From assembly GCF_022829295.1 (NCBI RefSeq), contig NZ_JAKSYH010000200.1, forward strand, positions 1 to 64,000: a stretch of 64,000 nt of DNA. The letters run 5' to 3'. A program made the position numbers and the translations under genes. The stretch is from Methylobacterium sp. J-088 (GTDB taxonomy: Bacteria > Pseudomonadota > Alphaproteobacteria > Rhizobiales > Beijerinckiaceae). Numbering within the stretch: the first letter of the stretch is position 1; each line of letters opens with the position of its first letter. This document shows positions 13,794 through 24,282 of this stretch, in pieces. The notes below the pieces were generated by a model, which had not been told where the DNA came from, did not search any database, and saw only the letters and a list, made by a program, of their open reading frames with translations.

Positions 13794-14294
13794 ATGCCTG
13801 CGCGTTCCCGGGGCTGGCTTGCCGGCCTGATCCTCTCCGCCGTCGCGGGCTCCGCGGCGGCAGACGACTTTCCGGCGACCGCCCAGTTCTCCGATATCCG
13901 CGTCGACGTCCGGCCTTTGATCGACAAGGGGGCGGGCCTGCAGGCGGAGGCGCTGGCGGCCGACCTGACCGAGGCCCTGCGCAAGAATTTTGCGGGCCGG
14001 GTCGGCGGGCGCGGACCCCGCCTCGTCGTGGTGCTGAGCGGCCTGTCGCTGCGGCCTTTTGCCGGCAGTGGCGGGCGGCCGGGCTTGGGCGGTAATTTCC
14101 AGACCGATTATCTTGAGGGCGAGGCACTGCTCGTCGGGCCGAAGGGACAAATCCTCGGCCGTCACCCGCAAATGACCGCAACGCCGTCGAGCTACGGCGG
14201 CGCGTGGTACGATCCAAACTTCGACGGGCGCCGGCTGGCGGCGATCGCCGACATCTACGCCCAGTGGCTCGCACGGGATCTGCCGAAGGAGTGA
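13794..14294 (+). CDS. Hypothetical exported protein after greA
   Basis: The 166-residue product has an N-terminal signal peptide (RSRGWLAGLILSAVAGSAAA, cleavage near residue 24) and a soluble body with the pattern RVDVRPLIDKGAGLQAEALAADLT. I do not recognise the family. The ATG at 13794 gives a clean signal peptide and leaves only 4 nt after greA, suggesting an operon. Its location would be the periplasm. Confidence 0.7.
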   Translation: MPARSRGWLAGLILSAVAGSAAADDFPATAQFSDIRVDVRPLIDKGAGLQAEALAADLTEALRKNFAGRVGGRGPRLVVVLSGLSLRPFAGSGGRPGLGGNFQTDYLEGEALLVGPKGQILGRHPQMTATPSSYGGAWYDPNFDGRRLAAIADIYAQWLARDLPKE

Positions 14295-14474
14295 GGGTGC
14301 TCCGCCGACGATTTCGCGTTGAAGACGACGCGCTGATCCGTCGGTGCGGCATGTGTTGAAGGCGCGGGGTCCTATTCCCTTTATTCGTCCGGGATCGCAG
14401 AGGCAGTCGCTCTAGGCGGTGTCCTGACGGTCGGGCTCGGCACCGGGGCAGAGCGGGTTTTTCGAGCAAGGCGC

Positions 14475-15524
14475 ATGGCAAGCACTGACGTCACGGAGGC
14501 GAAACCCGCTTCGCGCAACCGCCCGGACGCGCGGTCCGAACCGTTGCCCGAACTGGCCCGCGCCCGCGCCTGGATCGTTACGGACGGTAAGGCCGGCGAC
14601 GAGAACCAGTGCGTCGGGATCGCCGAGACATTGGGCGTTGCCTTCGAGATCCGGAAGGTTCCGGCTTCCGGGCCGTTCGGCTGGATGGCGCCCTGGGGCC
14701 CTATCGATCCGCGGGAGGGTCCCCGGCGCAGGGCCGGTGCCCTTGCGGGGCCCTATCCCGACATCCTGATCGCCTCCGGGCGCCGGTCGGTGCCCTACCT
14801 GCGCGCGGTGCGGCGCGCCACAGGCGGGCGCACCTTCACGGCTTTTCTCAAGGATCCGCGCACCGGCGAGGACAGCGCCGACTTCATCTGGGTCCCGGAT
14901 TACGACGACCTGCGCGGTCCGAACGTCTTCACCACGCTGACGGCACCGCATCTCGTGACGGCAGCGCGCCTCGCCGCCGCCCGCGCCCGGCCCGACCCAC
15001 GCCTCGCCCAGCTCGACCGGCCACGGGTGGCCGTCCTGGTCGGCGGTGACAGCCGCCACCTGAGCTACCGCAAGACCGATATGGTCCGCCTCGTCGGCGA
15101 CCTGCGCTCGCTGGGCGACAAGGGGTGCCGGTTGATGGTGACGATCTCCCGCCGGACCCCCGATCCGCTGCGCAATGCCGTGAAGGCGCTGACTGCGGAG
15201 ACCGGCGGCTTCCTCTGGGACGGGACCGGCGAAAATCCCTACGTCGCCATGCTGGCCCTGGCCGAGGCGATCGTGGTCACTTCCGATTCGGCCAATATGG
15301 TGAGCGAGGCCGTGGCCACCGGCGCGCCGGTTCTGCTGTTCGACCTGCCGCGTACCTATATCCGGCATCGGCGGATGTTCGCCGGGCTGGCGATCGCCGG
15401 AGCCCTGCGGCCGTTCACCGGTCAGTTGGCGGATCTGTCGTACAAGCCCATCGACGCGACGCCGGTGATCGCGCAGGCGCTTGCGACCGCCTATGCTGCG
15501 CACCGCACGGCCGACCACGCCTGA
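14475..15524 (+). CDS. Mitochondrial fission ELM1-like (DUF1022) protein
   Basis: This 349-residue protein resembles the ELM1/DUF1022 family, related in fold to GT-B glycosyltransferases. Typical blocks are WIVTDGKAGDENQCVGIAE near residue 33, DILIASGRRSVPYLRA, a VAVLVGGDSRHLSYR segment near 190, and a C-terminal VTSDSANMVSEAVATGAPV motif of the kind that binds a nucleotide sugar. In bacteria the function is unknown. The stop is 12 nt before trxB, so co-transcription is likely. Confidence 0.83.
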   Translation: MASTDVTEAKPASRNRPDARSEPLPELARARAWIVTDGKAGDENQCVGIAETLGVAFEIRKVPASGPFGWMAPWGPIDPREGPRRRAGALAGPYPDILIASGRRSVPYLRAVRRATGGRTFTAFLKDPRTGEDSADFIWVPDYDDLRGPNVFTTLTAPHLVTAARLAAARARPDPRLAQLDRPRVAVLVGGDSRHLSYRKTDMVRLVGDLRSLGDKGCRLMVTISRRTPDPLRNAVKALTAETGGFLWDGTGENPYVAMLALAEAIVVTSDSANMVSEAVATGAPVLLFDLPRTYIRHRRMFAGLAIAGALRPFTGQLADLSYKPIDATPVIAQALATAYAAHRTADHA

Positions 15525-15536
15525 GGAGACCGAGAG

Positions 15537-16517
15537 ATGGCCCATACCCACGCCAAGCTGGTGATCATCGGCTCGGGGCCGGCCGGCTACACGGCGGCGA
15601 TCTACGCGGCGCGCGCCATGGTCGAGCCGCTGCTGATCTCGGGCTTTCAGCCGGGTGGCCAGCTCATGATCACCACGGATGTCGAGAACTATCCGGGCTT
15701 TGCCGAGGCGATCCAGGGACCGTGGCTGATGGAGCAGATGCGGCTTCAGGCCGAGCATGTCGGCACCCGGATCGTCTCCGAGTACATCACGAAGGTCGAT
15801 CTGAAGCAGCGGCCGTTCCGGTTGGAGGCCGATTCGGGCGAGACCTATTCGTGCGACGCGCTGATCATCGCCACCGGCGCCCAGGCCAAATGGCTCGGGA
15901 TCCCCTCCGAGGCGACCTTCCAGGGCGGCGGCGTCTCGGCCTGCGCCACCTGTGACGGCTTCTTCTTCCGCGGCAAGGAGGTCGTGGTGGTCGGCGGCGG
16001 CAACACCGCGGTCGAGGAGGCGCTCTATCTCGCCAACATCGCCAGCAAGGTCACGGTGGTCCACCGCCGCGATGCATTCCGGGCCGAGCGGATCCTGCAG
16101 GAGCGCCTGTTCAAGCACCCGAACGTGGAGGTGCTCTGGCACCGGGAGATCGCCGAGATCTGCGGCGCGCTGAAGCCTGCGCCGGGCGTCACCCATGTCC
16201 GTCTGAAGGACCCGCGCTCCGGCGAAATCAGCGAGGTTAAGGCGGACGGGGTGTTCGTGGCGATCGGCCATCAGCCGGCGACCGCGATCTTCGAGGGGCA
16301 GCTGCCGATGCGCCACGGCTGTTACCTGACCGTCAAGCCCGGCACCACGGAGACCGACATTCCCGGCGTCTACGCGGCGGGCGATGTGACGGATGACGTC
16401 TACCGGCAGGCGATTACCGCCGCCGGCATGGGCTGCATGGCCGCGCTGGAGGCGGAAAAATTCCTGGCAAATCTCGAGATCGGCGAGAATCCTGTCCAGG
16501 CTGCGGCGGCCGAGTAG
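15537..16517 (+). CDS. trxB: Thioredoxin-disulfide reductase
   Basis: This 326-residue flavoenzyme transfers electrons from NADPH to thioredoxin. The FAD motif [15 protein letters not shown] is at the N terminus, the redox-active pair is C136-AT-C139 in [10 protein letters not shown], the NADPH site is [13 protein letters not shown], and the FAD closure [14 protein letters not shown] is near the end. It follows the ELM1-like gene closely. A LysR regulator and, beyond it, the convergent methionine-sulfoxide reductase gene msrP lie downstream, which suggests a redox-repair neighbourhood. Confidence 0.97.
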   Translation: MAHTHAKLVIIGSGPAGYTAAIYAARAMVEPLLISGFQPGGQLMITTDVENYPGFAEAIQGPWLMEQMRLQAEHVGTRIVSEYITKVDLKQRPFRLEADSGETYSCDALIIATGAQAKWLGIPSEATFQGGGVSACATCDGFFFRGKEVVVVGGGNTAVEEALYLANIASKVTVVHRRDAFRAERILQERLFKHPNVEVLWHREIAEICGALKPAPGVTHVRLKDPRSGEISEVKADGVFVAIGHQPATAIFEGQLPMRHGCYLTVKPGTTETDIPGVYAAGDVTDDVYRQAITAAGMGCMAALEAEKFLANLEIGENPVQAAAAE

Positions 16518-16793
16518 GCCAACATTCCCCAGTAACGCCACGTGCGGCTGTGATTGTGGTGCGGAAGCGCGGTCTTGCACGAGATTCCTGATCCATGCGC
16601 TTGCGCTCGACCATGCGCCGTGCGCATAGGAGTATCGACTGCGCCGGGATGCATCTCACGCATACCCGCGCGACGCCGCGCGTGTTTCTCAACCGTCGGC
16701 GCCGCGCAGCTCGCCCGGTGATCCGCCCGCTACGCCACGTGTCCGCCGCGTTCGGGCATCGAGAGCGGGCTTGCGCTGGTAGGGATTCTCGCC

Positions 16794-17684
16794 TTGGACT
16801 GGGACAAGATCCGGATCTTCCTGAACGTCGCCGAGGCGGGCAGCTTCACCAAGGCGGGTGACGATATCGGGCTCAGCCAGTCAGCAGTCAGCCGTCAGAT
16901 CAGTGCCCTGGAGCGCGAGCTGAAGGCACCGCTGTTCCATCGCCACGCACGTGGCCTCCTCCTCACCGAGCAGGGCGACCTGCTGTTCCGGGCTGCCCGG
17001 GACATGAAGCTGCGGCTGGAGAATACCCGAGCCCGTCTCGTCGAGACCGCCGAGCGGCCGACCGGTGATCTCAAGGTGACCACGACGGTGGGCCTCGGCA
17101 CCTCCTGGTTGTCCCAGCGGGTCGGCGAATTTCTCGATCTCTATCCGGACGTGCGGATCGAATTGATCCTTACCAACGAGGAGTTAGATCTCGCCATGCG
17201 GGAGGCCGACGTGGCGATTCGCATGCGCCGCCCGGCCCAGCCCGACCTGATCCAGCGGCGCTTATTCACCGTCCACTACCACGCCTTCGCGAGCCAGGAT
17301 TACGTCAAGCGCTTCGGCGAGCCCAAATCGGTCGACGACCTCGACGACCATCGCCTCGTCTCGTTCGGCGGCAACGAGCCGTCCTACCTGCTCGCCGCGC
17401 ATTGGCTGGCCGATGCCGGCCGGGAAGGTCGCGACCGGCGCCAGGTTCACCTGACGGTGAACAATATCGGCGCGCTACAGCGTGCGATGGAGGCCGGCGC
17501 CGGTATCGGGATTCTGCCCGACTACGCGGTGGATGGCGACCAGCAACTCGTGCAGGTCCTGCGCGAAACCGAGATGCCGAGCCTGGAGAGCTACCTCGTC
17601 TATGCCGAGGAGATGCGATCGGTTGCCCGGGTCCAGGCATTCCGCGACTTCCTCGTGTCGAAGGCGCAGCGCTGGACCTACTGA
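16794..17684 (+). CDS. LysR-family transcriptional regulator
   Basis: The 296-residue protein has an N-terminal winged helix-turn-helix (FLNVAEAGSFTKAGDDIGLSQSAVSRQIS, residues 9-37) and a C-terminal periplasmic-binding-like effector domain (about 90-290). The start is TTG at 16794, preceded by TAGGGA; no ATG fits the family N terminus. Its targets are unknown. Position between trxB and msrP suggests, but does not show, a redox role. Confidence 0.92.
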   Translation: MDWDKIRIFLNVAEAGSFTKAGDDIGLSQSAVSRQISALERELKAPLFHRHARGLLLTEQGDLLFRAARDMKLRLENTRARLVETAERPTGDLKVTTTVGLGTSWLSQRVGEFLDLYPDVRIELILTNEELDLAMREADVAIRMRRPAQPDLIQRRLFTVHYHAFASQDYVKRFGEPKSVDDLDDHRLVSFGGNEPSYLLAAHWLADAGREGRDRRQVHLTVNNIGALQRAMEAGAGIGILPDYAVDGDQQLVQVLRETEMPSLESYLVYAEEMRSVARVQAFRDFLVSKAQRWTY

Positions 17685-17698
17685 TCGGCGCGGACGGT

Positions 17699-18652
17699 TC
17701 AGACGAATAGCCGCTCGCCCTCCAGACCCTTGTAGAGCGCAGCGACCTGCTCGCCGTAGCCGTTGTAGATCAGCGTCGGCACGCGCTGGTCGGTGCCGAG
17801 CACCCGCTCGGTCGCCTGGCTCCAGCGCGGATGCGGCACGGCCGGGTTCACGTTGGCCCAGAAGCCGTACTCGGAGGCCTGCAGACCCTCCCAGAAGGTT
17901 TTCGGCCGGTCGGCCGTGAACGACACTTTCACGATCGACTTCGCCGATTTGAAGCCGTACTTCCACGGCACCGCGATGCGGATCGGCGCGCCGAACTGGT
18001 TGGGCAGCGGCTTGCCGTAGACGCCCGTCACCACGAAGGCGAGGTCGTTTCCGGCCTCGGCCAGTGTCAGGCCTTCGGTGTAAGGCCAGGGGTAGTAGAA
18101 GGCGCGCTGGCCCGGGGCCATCGCCTTGTCCATGAAGGTCTCGAAGCGGATATACTTCGCCCCCGAGGTCGGCTTGGCCAGCGCCACCAGCTTCGCGAGC
18201 GGGAAGCCGGTCCACGGCACCGCCATCGACCACGCCTCGACGCAGCGGTGGCGGTACAGCCGCTCCTCCAGGCCGACCTTTCGGATGAGATCGTCCACGC
18301 CGATCTCGAACGGCTTCTCGACCAGCCCGTCGATCTTCAGAATCCAGGGCTGGGTCTTGAGCGCATTCGCGGCCGGCAGCACCGTCTTAGACGTGCCGAA
18401 CTCGTAGAAATTGTTGTAGTCGCCGCTGAACCGTTCGGACGTCACCGGCCGGTCGAGGGTGTAGGCGGGGTTCTGCGGCGCCGGATAGAGAGACGGATCG
18501 CCCGCGGCCGCCAGGGCGGTCCGGCCGCCGAGGAGTGAGCCGGCGGCGAGTCCGGCCGCACCGCCGATCAGCGCGCGCCGATTGAGGAACAGGGATTCCG
18601 GGGTGACGAGATGCTCCGGGATCTCCCAGCCGCGTTTGCGCTTGATCAACAT
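17699..18652 (-). CDS. msrP: Protein-methionine-sulfoxide reductase catalytic subunit MsrP
   Basis: This 317-residue periplasmic molybdoenzyme (formerly YedY) repairs oxidised methionine in envelope proteins. The twin-arginine signal is NRRALIGGAAG at residues 24-34. The molybdenum-binding Cys is C137 in YRHRCVEAWSMAVPW, and the C-terminal dimerisation part follows. I start at 18652 (MLIKRKRGW), which matches the family; the longer frame adds 12 residues. The usual membrane partner MsrQ is not adjacent: the next gene upstream is a fatty-acyl-CoA ligase. Confidence 0.94.
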   Translation of the reverse strand: MLIKRKRGWEIPEHLVTPESLFLNRRALIGGAAGLAAGSLLGGRTALAAAGDPSLYPAPQNPAYTLDRPVTSERFSGDYNNFYEFGTSKTVLPAANALKTQPWILKIDGLVEKPFEIGVDDLIRKVGLEERLYRHRCVEAWSMAVPWTGFPLAKLVALAKPTSGAKYIRFETFMDKAMAPGQRAFYYPWPYTEGLTLAEAGNDLAFVVTGVYGKPLPNQFGAPIRIAVPWKYGFKSAKSIVKVSFTADRPKTFWEGLQASEYGFWANVNPAVPHPRWSQATERVLGTDQRVPTLIYNGYGEQVAALYKGLEGERLFV

Positions 18653-18783
18653 CGCCGCCTCTTCGCGTTTCCTGGGCCTACAACTCACAGATCGGCTCAG
18701 GCCGACAGAGCTGCAAGCGCCGCAGCCTCACCTTTCGGCGCGTGCGGCTGGGCGGTTACGCGTCCAGGCGTCGCGGGCCGTGA

Positions 18784-20538
18784 TCAGGCCCCCGGCGTCT
18801 CGTCCCGCAGCACCCGCCGCAGCACCTTGCCGACGTTGGTCTTGGGCAGGGCCTCGTGGAGCACGATCTGGCGCGGGACCTTGTAGCCTGTGAGCTGCGT
18901 GCGCGCATGGGCCCGGATCGCGTCGGGTGCGAGGGACGGATCCTTCAGCACCACGTGGGCGACCACCATCTCACCGGTCTCCGCATTCGGCTTGCCGACC
19001 ACCGCGCATTCGAGCACGCCGGGATGGGCCGCGAGCACCTCCTCCACCTCGTTCGGATAGACGTTGAAGCCGGAGACGAGGATCATATCCTTCATCCGGT
19101 CGACGATCTTGAACTGGCCGTCCGGCAGCATGATCGCCACGTCGCCGGTGCGGAAGAAACCGTCGGCCGTCATGGCGCGGGCCGTCTCGTCCGACCGGTT
19201 CCAGTAGCCGCACATCACCTGGGGGCCGCGCACGCAGATCTCCCCCGGCTGCCCGGGCGGGACCGGCGCGCCGGCCGCGTCGCGGATCGAAACTTCGGTG
19301 GAGGGCAGCGGGAAGCCGATCGTGCCGGAGAATTCGCGCATCCCCCGCGGGTTGACGCAGACGACCGGAGACGTTTCCGACAGGCCGTAGCCCTCGATGA
19401 TCGTGTTGCCGGTGAGCGCCTTCCAACGCTCGGCCACGGCACGCTGGACCGCCGTTCCGCCGCCGACCACGAAATCGAGGTGGGAGAAATCCACCGTGCC
19501 GATTTTCGGGTGGTTGATCAGCACGTTGAACAGCGTGTTGACGCCCATCAAACAGGTGAAGCGATAGCGGCTGAGCGTCTTGACCATCCCGTCGCAGTCG
19601 CGCGGGTTGGGGATCAGCAGGCACGATCCGCCGCTGCGCATGAACTGGAAGAAGCACGCGGTCAGCGCGAAGATGTGGTAGAGCGGCAGCGCCGTGACGG
19701 CGCAGCGCTCGATGCTCGGATCCTTCGAGGCGAACCAGAGCTGCGACTGCTCGACATTCGCCATGATGTTGCGGTGGCTCAGCATCGCCGCCTTGGCGAT
19801 GCCCGTGGTGCCACCCGTATATTGCAGGAATGCGAGGTCCTCCGGGCCGACCTTGGCCGTGGCCCGGGGCAGCGCGCGGCCCTGGCGGAGCAGTGCGGCG
19901 AAGGGCAGTGCGAGCCCCTCCGGCAGCCGGAACGGCGGCACCGCCTTGCGCACGTGCCGGCTGGCAAGGTTGATCACGCGGCCCTTCAGGCCGAGCCCGT
20001 CCCCGGGTCCGACCAGGACGACGCGGTTCAGCGTCAGATCCGGCAGGGCGGACGCGACCGTGGCGCCGAAATTCTCCAGGACGATCAGGATCCGCGCGCC
20101 GGAATCGTTGAGCTGCTGCGTGAGTTCCCGGGGCGTGTAGAGCGGATTGGTGTTCACGACCGTCCCGCCCGCCAGCAGGACGCCGAAGATCGCCACCGCG
20201 TAGGCCGGCACGTTCGGCAGCATGATGGCGACGCGGTCGCCCTTGGCCAACCCTTCCGCCTGAAGCCAGGCCGCGAGGTCGCGCGCCTGCTGGCTCAGCG
20301 TGGCGTAGGTCATGGCCGAGCCGAAGCACAGCATCGCCGGGCGGTCCGCGAAGGTCGCCGCGCTGGTCTCGAACAAATCGACCAGGGTGCCGAGTTGCGC
20401 CAGATCGATCTCGACCGGTACGTTCGGGGGATACGACGCCAGCCAGGGCCGCGCCGCTTCGTCGCCGGCCGGTGAATGCGGCATCCGTCCAGACGGCAGC
20501 GCCTGCGCGCCGTGATCGATCACGTTCGCCTCATGCAT
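18784..20538 (-). CDS. Long-chain fatty-acid-CoA ligase
   Basis: This 584-residue enzyme belongs to the AMP-forming acyl-CoA synthetase family and activates fatty acids with ATP and CoA. The P-loop-like motif is LQYTGGTTGIAKAAMLSHRN (about residue 230). The later motifs EGYGLSETSPV, GYWNRSDETA and FFRTGDVAIM are present, and the C-terminal lysine block reads PKTNVGKVLRR. The length and pattern fit FadD-like enzymes; the chain length is inferred from similarity. It probably has its own promoter. Confidence 0.9.
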   Translation of the reverse strand: MHEANVIDHGAQALPSGRMPHSPAGDEAARPWLASYPPNVPVEIDLAQLGTLVDLFETSAATFADRPAMLCFGSAMTYATLSQQARDLAAWLQAEGLAKGDRVAIMLPNVPAYAVAIFGVLLAGGTVVNTNPLYTPRELTQQLNDSGARILIVLENFGATVASALPDLTLNRVVLVGPGDGLGLKGRVINLASRHVRKAVPPFRLPEGLALPFAALLRQGRALPRATAKVGPEDLAFLQYTGGTTGIAKAAMLSHRNIMANVEQSQLWFASKDPSIERCAVTALPLYHIFALTACFFQFMRSGGSCLLIPNPRDCDGMVKTLSRYRFTCLMGVNTLFNVLINHPKIGTVDFSHLDFVVGGGTAVQRAVAERWKALTGNTIIEGYGLSETSPVVCVNPRGMREFSGTIGFPLPSTEVSIRDAAGAPVPPGQPGEICVRGPQVMCGYWNRSDETARAMTADGFFRTGDVAIMLPDGQFKIVDRMKDMILVSGFNVYPNEVEEVLAAHPGVLECAVVGKPNAETGEMVVAHVVLKDPSLAPDAIRAHARTQLTGYKVPRQIVLHEALPKTNVGKVLRRVLRDETPGA

Positions 20539-20637
20539 CGTGAAGCCTCCCCCGGGCCCGGCTCTCGACGGCCGAGTCCCTCAACGCGGAACGGGCTGAC
20601 TCTGCGGGAACGGCGCCCGCCTCGCAAGGCGGTGCGC

Positions 20638-21369
20638 TCAGGAGGCCGGACGAAGCCGGCGCAGTGTCGTCAGCGCAGCGTGCGGCAGGGCGGCGGCGAC
20701 CAGCAGAAGGGCGGCCAAGCCGGCTTCGTCGATGCGCAGCGCCCGGTGCGGCCAGGGGCCGAGCCCGAGCGTGCCGGACAGACCAATGACGGCCGCGCCG
20801 AACCAGAGCGCCAGGAATGAGAGTGCTCCCGCGCCGAACCGCCTGAGCCGCGGCCGTAGCGGGCAGTTCGCCACAATGGCGAACAGGCCGAGAATGCCGC
20901 CGAACAAGGCCGCCGCCACGCCGGCTCCGAGCGCGTAGGCCAGCCACAGCGGCTGGTGGGTCAGGAACGCCATCCCGCCGGTGGCGAAGCCGGCGCGCAG
21001 GATCACGCCGCCGAAGGTCGGATAGAGCCCGGCCAGCAACAGGATAACAGCGCCCAAGAGGCCGAACGCGATGCGCCGCGGGATGGCGGCCGGCCCCGCC
21101 CCTCCGGCCACGCGGGCGAGATGGGCGAGCCCGTAGACGAGGGCGAAGATGAAGAGCGGGTAGCGCCCGGCGAAATAGCCGAACACCCAGGGTTCGGCCG
21201 CCTCCGGCAGCGCCGAGCGCTGGCTGAGACCGGTCGCTACGACCAGGGCCAGGGCGAGCAGCATGGCCAGGATCGGCCCGGTCGCCGCCAGCAACCGCGC
21301 GCCGGTCCATCGCTCCGCAGCCGGAGCCGCGCCGGCCAGCTCAATCGCTGTCGGCGGCGCAGGCCTCAT
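20638..21369 (-). CDS. Hypothetical multi-pass membrane protein
   Basis: The protein of 243 residues has about six or seven hydrophobic segments from residue 28 onward (for example GPILAMLLALALVVATGL, PLFIFALVYGLAHLARV, IAFGLLGAVILLLAGLYP). No family motif is recognised. I start at 21369 (MRPAPPTAIEL); the longer frame would add 41 residues that overlap the end of pepA and lack hydrophobic character. The gene lies 34 nt after the pepA stop on the same strand. Confidence 0.6.
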   Translation of the reverse strand: MRPAPPTAIELAGAAPAAERWTGARLLAATGPILAMLLALALVVATGLSQRSALPEAAEPWVFGYFAGRYPLFIFALVYGLAHLARVAGGAGPAAIPRRIAFGLLGAVILLLAGLYPTFGGVILRAGFATGGMAFLTHQPLWLAYALGAGVAAALFGGILGLFAIVANCPLRPRLRRFGAGALSFLALWFGAAVIGLSGTLGLGPWPHRALRIDEAGLAALLLVAAALPHAALTTLRRLRPAS

Positions 21370-21403
21370 ACGTTGCTCCACGCCGCCGATATGCGCCTCA
21401 AGC

Positions 21404-22915
21404 CTACTTCGCCTCGTAATGGTCCCGCACCAGCCGGTCGAGCAGGCGTACGCCCCAGCCGGCGCCCCAGCTGCGGTTGATCTCGCTGGCATTGGACGAC
21501 ATCGCTACGCCCGCGATGTCGAGATGCGCCCACGGCACCTCCTCGACGTAGCGCTTGATGAACGAGGCCGCCGTCGCCGCGCCGCCGTGGCGACCGCCGG
21601 TGTTCTTCATGTCGGCGAACTTGGAGTCGATCGCCTTGTCGTAGGCGGGGATCAGCGGCATCCGCCAGACCTTCTCGCCCGTGGCCTCGCCGGCCGCGTG
21701 GATATGGCCCGCCAGCGCGTCGTCGTTCGAGAACATCCCGGCGATGTCCTGGCCCAGAGCCACGATGATCGCCCCGGTCAGCGTCGCGAGGTCCACCATC
21801 GCCTTGGGCTTGTAGCTGCGGACCACGTGGGTGATCACGTCGGCGAGCACGAGCCGGCCCTCGGCATCGGTGTTGATCACCTCGATGGTCTGGCCGGACA
21901 TGGAGGTGATGATGTCGGAGGGCCGATAGGCGCCGCCATCAGGCATGTTCTCGACGATGCCGATGGCGCCGATCACGTTGGCGCGCGCCTTCCGCGACGC
22001 GAGGGCGTGGAGCGCCCCGACCACCGCGGCCGCGCCGCCCATGTCGCCCTTCATGTCCTCCATGCCGCCGCCCGGCTTGATCGAGATGCCGCCGGAATCG
22101 AAGATCACGCCCTTGCCGATCAGCGCCACGGGCGCCTCGCCGGCGGGGCCGCCGTTCCAGCGCATGATCACGATCCGCGGCTCGCGGACGGAGCCCTGCG
22201 CCACAGCGAGCAGCGCGCCCATGCCGAGTTCGCGCATCCGGGCGGGCTCCAGCACCTCGATCTCGACGCCGAGTGTGCCGAGTTCCGAGGCGCGTTTGGC
22301 GAACTCCTCGGGGAAGAGCACGTTCGGCGGCTCGTTCACGAGGTTGCGTGCCAGGATCACGCTGTCGGCGAGCGTCCGGGCGCCCTCCCCCTCGCCGGAG
22401 GCCGCTTCATGGTCGGAGAGCAGCAGGGTCAGCGACGTCCCGGCCTTGTCCTCGGCATCGGGCTTCTTCTTGGTCTTGTAGCGGTCGAAGGTGTAGCTGC
22501 GCAGGCGCGCACCCAGGGTGAACTCGCCGGCCTCGCGGGCCGATACCGTCGCACCCGGCCAGTCGAGCACCACGCGGGCGGTGCGGCCCGAGACCTTGCC
22601 GGCCGTGAAGCCGCCGAGCGCCGGCCAGTCGGTCTTGGCGCGGTCCTTGTCGGAGCCGAGGCCCACGACCACGAGGCGATCCGCCGCGATGCCCGCGGGC
22701 GCCGGCAGGCTCATCGCGCTGAGCGAGCGGCCCTTGAATTTTTCCGAGGCGGCCGCGCGGGTGACGAGATCCGCGCCGGACGCACCGATGATCTCCCGGG
22801 CCGCTGATCCGAGGGCCAAGTCGTCGCCGACGAAGACCACGAGATCGCCGGATCCACCCGGGCCCGGCCCGCTCGTCTCCAGGGGACCGAAACCGATCTC
22901 GATACCGTCCGCCAT
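21404..22915 (-). CDS. pepA: Leucyl aminopeptidase (M17)
   Basis: This two-metal cytosol aminopeptidase has 503 residues, the length of E. coli PepA. Metal and catalytic residues appear in [28 protein letters not shown] and the family signature [12 protein letters not shown]. It removes N-terminal residues from peptides; in E. coli the same protein also acts as a DNA-binding accessory factor. I start at 22915 (MADGIEIGF); in-frame ATGs at 22927 and 23071 would give implausible N termini. It is divergent from lptF. Confidence 0.95.
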   Translation of the reverse strand: MADGIEIGFGPLETSGPGPGGSGDLVVFVGDDLALGSAAREIIGASGADLVTRAAASEKFKGRSLSAMSLPAPAGIAADRLVVVGLGSDKDRAKTDWPALGGFTAGKVSGRTARVVLDWPGATVSAREAGEFTLGARLRSYTFDRYKTKKKPDAEDKAGTSLTLLLSDHEAASGEGEGARTLADSVILARNLVNEPPNVLFPEEFAKRASELGTLGVEIEVLEPARMRELGMGALLAVAQGSVREPRIVIMRWNGGPAGEAPVALIGKGVIFDSGGISIKPGGGMEDMKGDMGGAAAVVGALHALASRKARANVIGAIGIVENMPDGGAYRPSDIITSMSGQTIEVINTDAEGRLVLADVITHVVRSYKPKAMVDLATLTGAIIVALGQDIAGMFSNDDALAGHIHAAGEATGEKVWRMPLIPAYDKAIDSKFADMKNTGGRHGGAATAASFIKRYVEEVPWAHLDIAGVAMSSNASEINRSWGAGWGVRLLDRLVRDHYEAK

Positions 22916-23114
22916 ACCCGCCGCCATCCCTGCCGCCCTATGGCCCGCTTGTGTGGAGCCGCAAACCGAGGCCGCGCGGTGCCCGCGCAGGCCATCCGCC
23001 CTGTGTAGCCGCTGAGACGGAGAACGCAACGCGGCGCGAAAGCCCTCGAATCGCCCCTTTTGTCGGGTCATCCCGCCTCGAGGGTGCGAAGGAACAAGCG
23101 GAACTGCCGGGCCG

Positions 23115-24275
23115 ATGAGGCAGATCGAGCGCTACATCTTCCGGATCGCCCTGGGGGCCACCTTGGCCTGCCTGATCGGGCTGACCGGCACCATCTGGCT
23201 GACGCAGGCCCTGCGCGAGCTCGATCTCGTGACCGCGAAGGGGCAGACGCTGCTCGTCTTCCTGTTCGTCACGGGATTGTCACTGCCGACGCTGATCGTC
23301 GTGATCGCCCCGGTGGCCCTGTTCATCGGCACGATCTACGCCCTCAACAAGCTCAACGGCGATTCCGAGCTGATCGTGATGTCGGCGGCCGGCATGCCGC
23401 CCCGGGCGCTCCTGCGCCCGTTCCGCAGGCTCGCGGTGATCGTCAGCTTCGTGATCGGATTCCTGGTCGTCGTCGTGATGCCGGCAAGCTTTCAGGAGCT
23501 GCGCGACGTCATCACCCGGGTGCGCGGCGACTTCATCGCCAATGTCGTCAAGGAGGGTCAGTTCACCCAGCTCGACAACGGCATCACTTTCCACTTCCGC
23601 GAGCGCGGACCCGGCGGCACCCTTAAGGGCCTGTTCATCCAGGACCGCCGCGAGGCCGGCAAGACCAAGGTCTACCTCGCCGACCGGGGCAACGCCGTCG
23701 ATATCGATGGGCAGAGCTACCTGATCCTGGAGAATGGCAGCGTCCATCAGCAACAGACGGACTCGCGCGATTCCTCGATCCTGACCTTCGAGCGCTACAC
23801 GATCGACCTCGCGGCATTCGCGCCCCCGGATGCCGACACGATCTACAAGCCGCGGGAGCGCTCGACCACGCAGCTCCTGTTCCCCGATGCGAGCGAGGGC
23901 TACTACAAGCTGCAGAAGGGCCGCTTCCGGGCGGAACTGCACGACCGGCTCTCCGCCTGCCTGTACCCGCTGGCCTTCGCCTTCATCGCGTTCGCGGCGC
24001 TCGGCGACCCCCGCACCACCCGCCAGGGGCGCGGGCTCGCCATCGCGGGGGCGATCCTCGCAGTGGTGGGGCTGCGCATCGCGGGCTTCGCGGCGGTCAG
24101 TGCGGCGGCGCGCAGCCAGGCAGCGGTGGCGGCGGTCTATGGCGTGCCGCTGCTCTCGATCGGTCTGTCCTGCCTCGTCATCTTCTTCGGGCCCCGGGTG
24201 CGGGCGTTCAACGCTGCGGTGGCGCGGGGGCTGCGGGGTCTCCTGCCCGGCCGCCGCCTCGCGCCGGCGACCTGA
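23115..24275 (+). CDS. lptF: LPS export permease LptF
   Basis: This 386-residue inner-membrane protein is one of the two permease subunits of the LptB2FG transporter that extracts LPS from the inner membrane. Two or three N-terminal membrane segments (about 12-33, 52-75, 98-120) precede a periplasmic beta-jellyroll region (about 125-270) and three C-terminal membrane segments. The start [10 protein letters not shown] is typical. lptG follows 7 nt later and lptD after it, so LPS extraction and insertion genes are clustered. Confidence 0.93.
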   Translation: MRQIERYIFRIALGATLACLIGLTGTIWLTQALRELDLVTAKGQTLLVFLFVTGLSLPTLIVVIAPVALFIGTIYALNKLNGDSELIVMSAAGMPPRALLRPFRRLAVIVSFVIGFLVVVVMPASFQELRDVITRVRGDFIANVVKEGQFTQLDNGITFHFRERGPGGTLKGLFIQDRREAGKTKVYLADRGNAVDIDGQSYLILENGSVHQQQTDSRDSSILTFERYTIDLAAFAPPDADTIYKPRERSTTQLLFPDASEGYYKLQKGRFRAELHDRLSACLYPLAFAFIAFAALGDPRTTRQGRGLAIAGAILAVVGLRIAGFAAVSAAARSQAAVAAVYGVPLLSIGLSCLVIFFGPRVRAFNAAVARGLRGLLPGRRLAPAT

Positions 24276-24282
24276 CCCGGCC

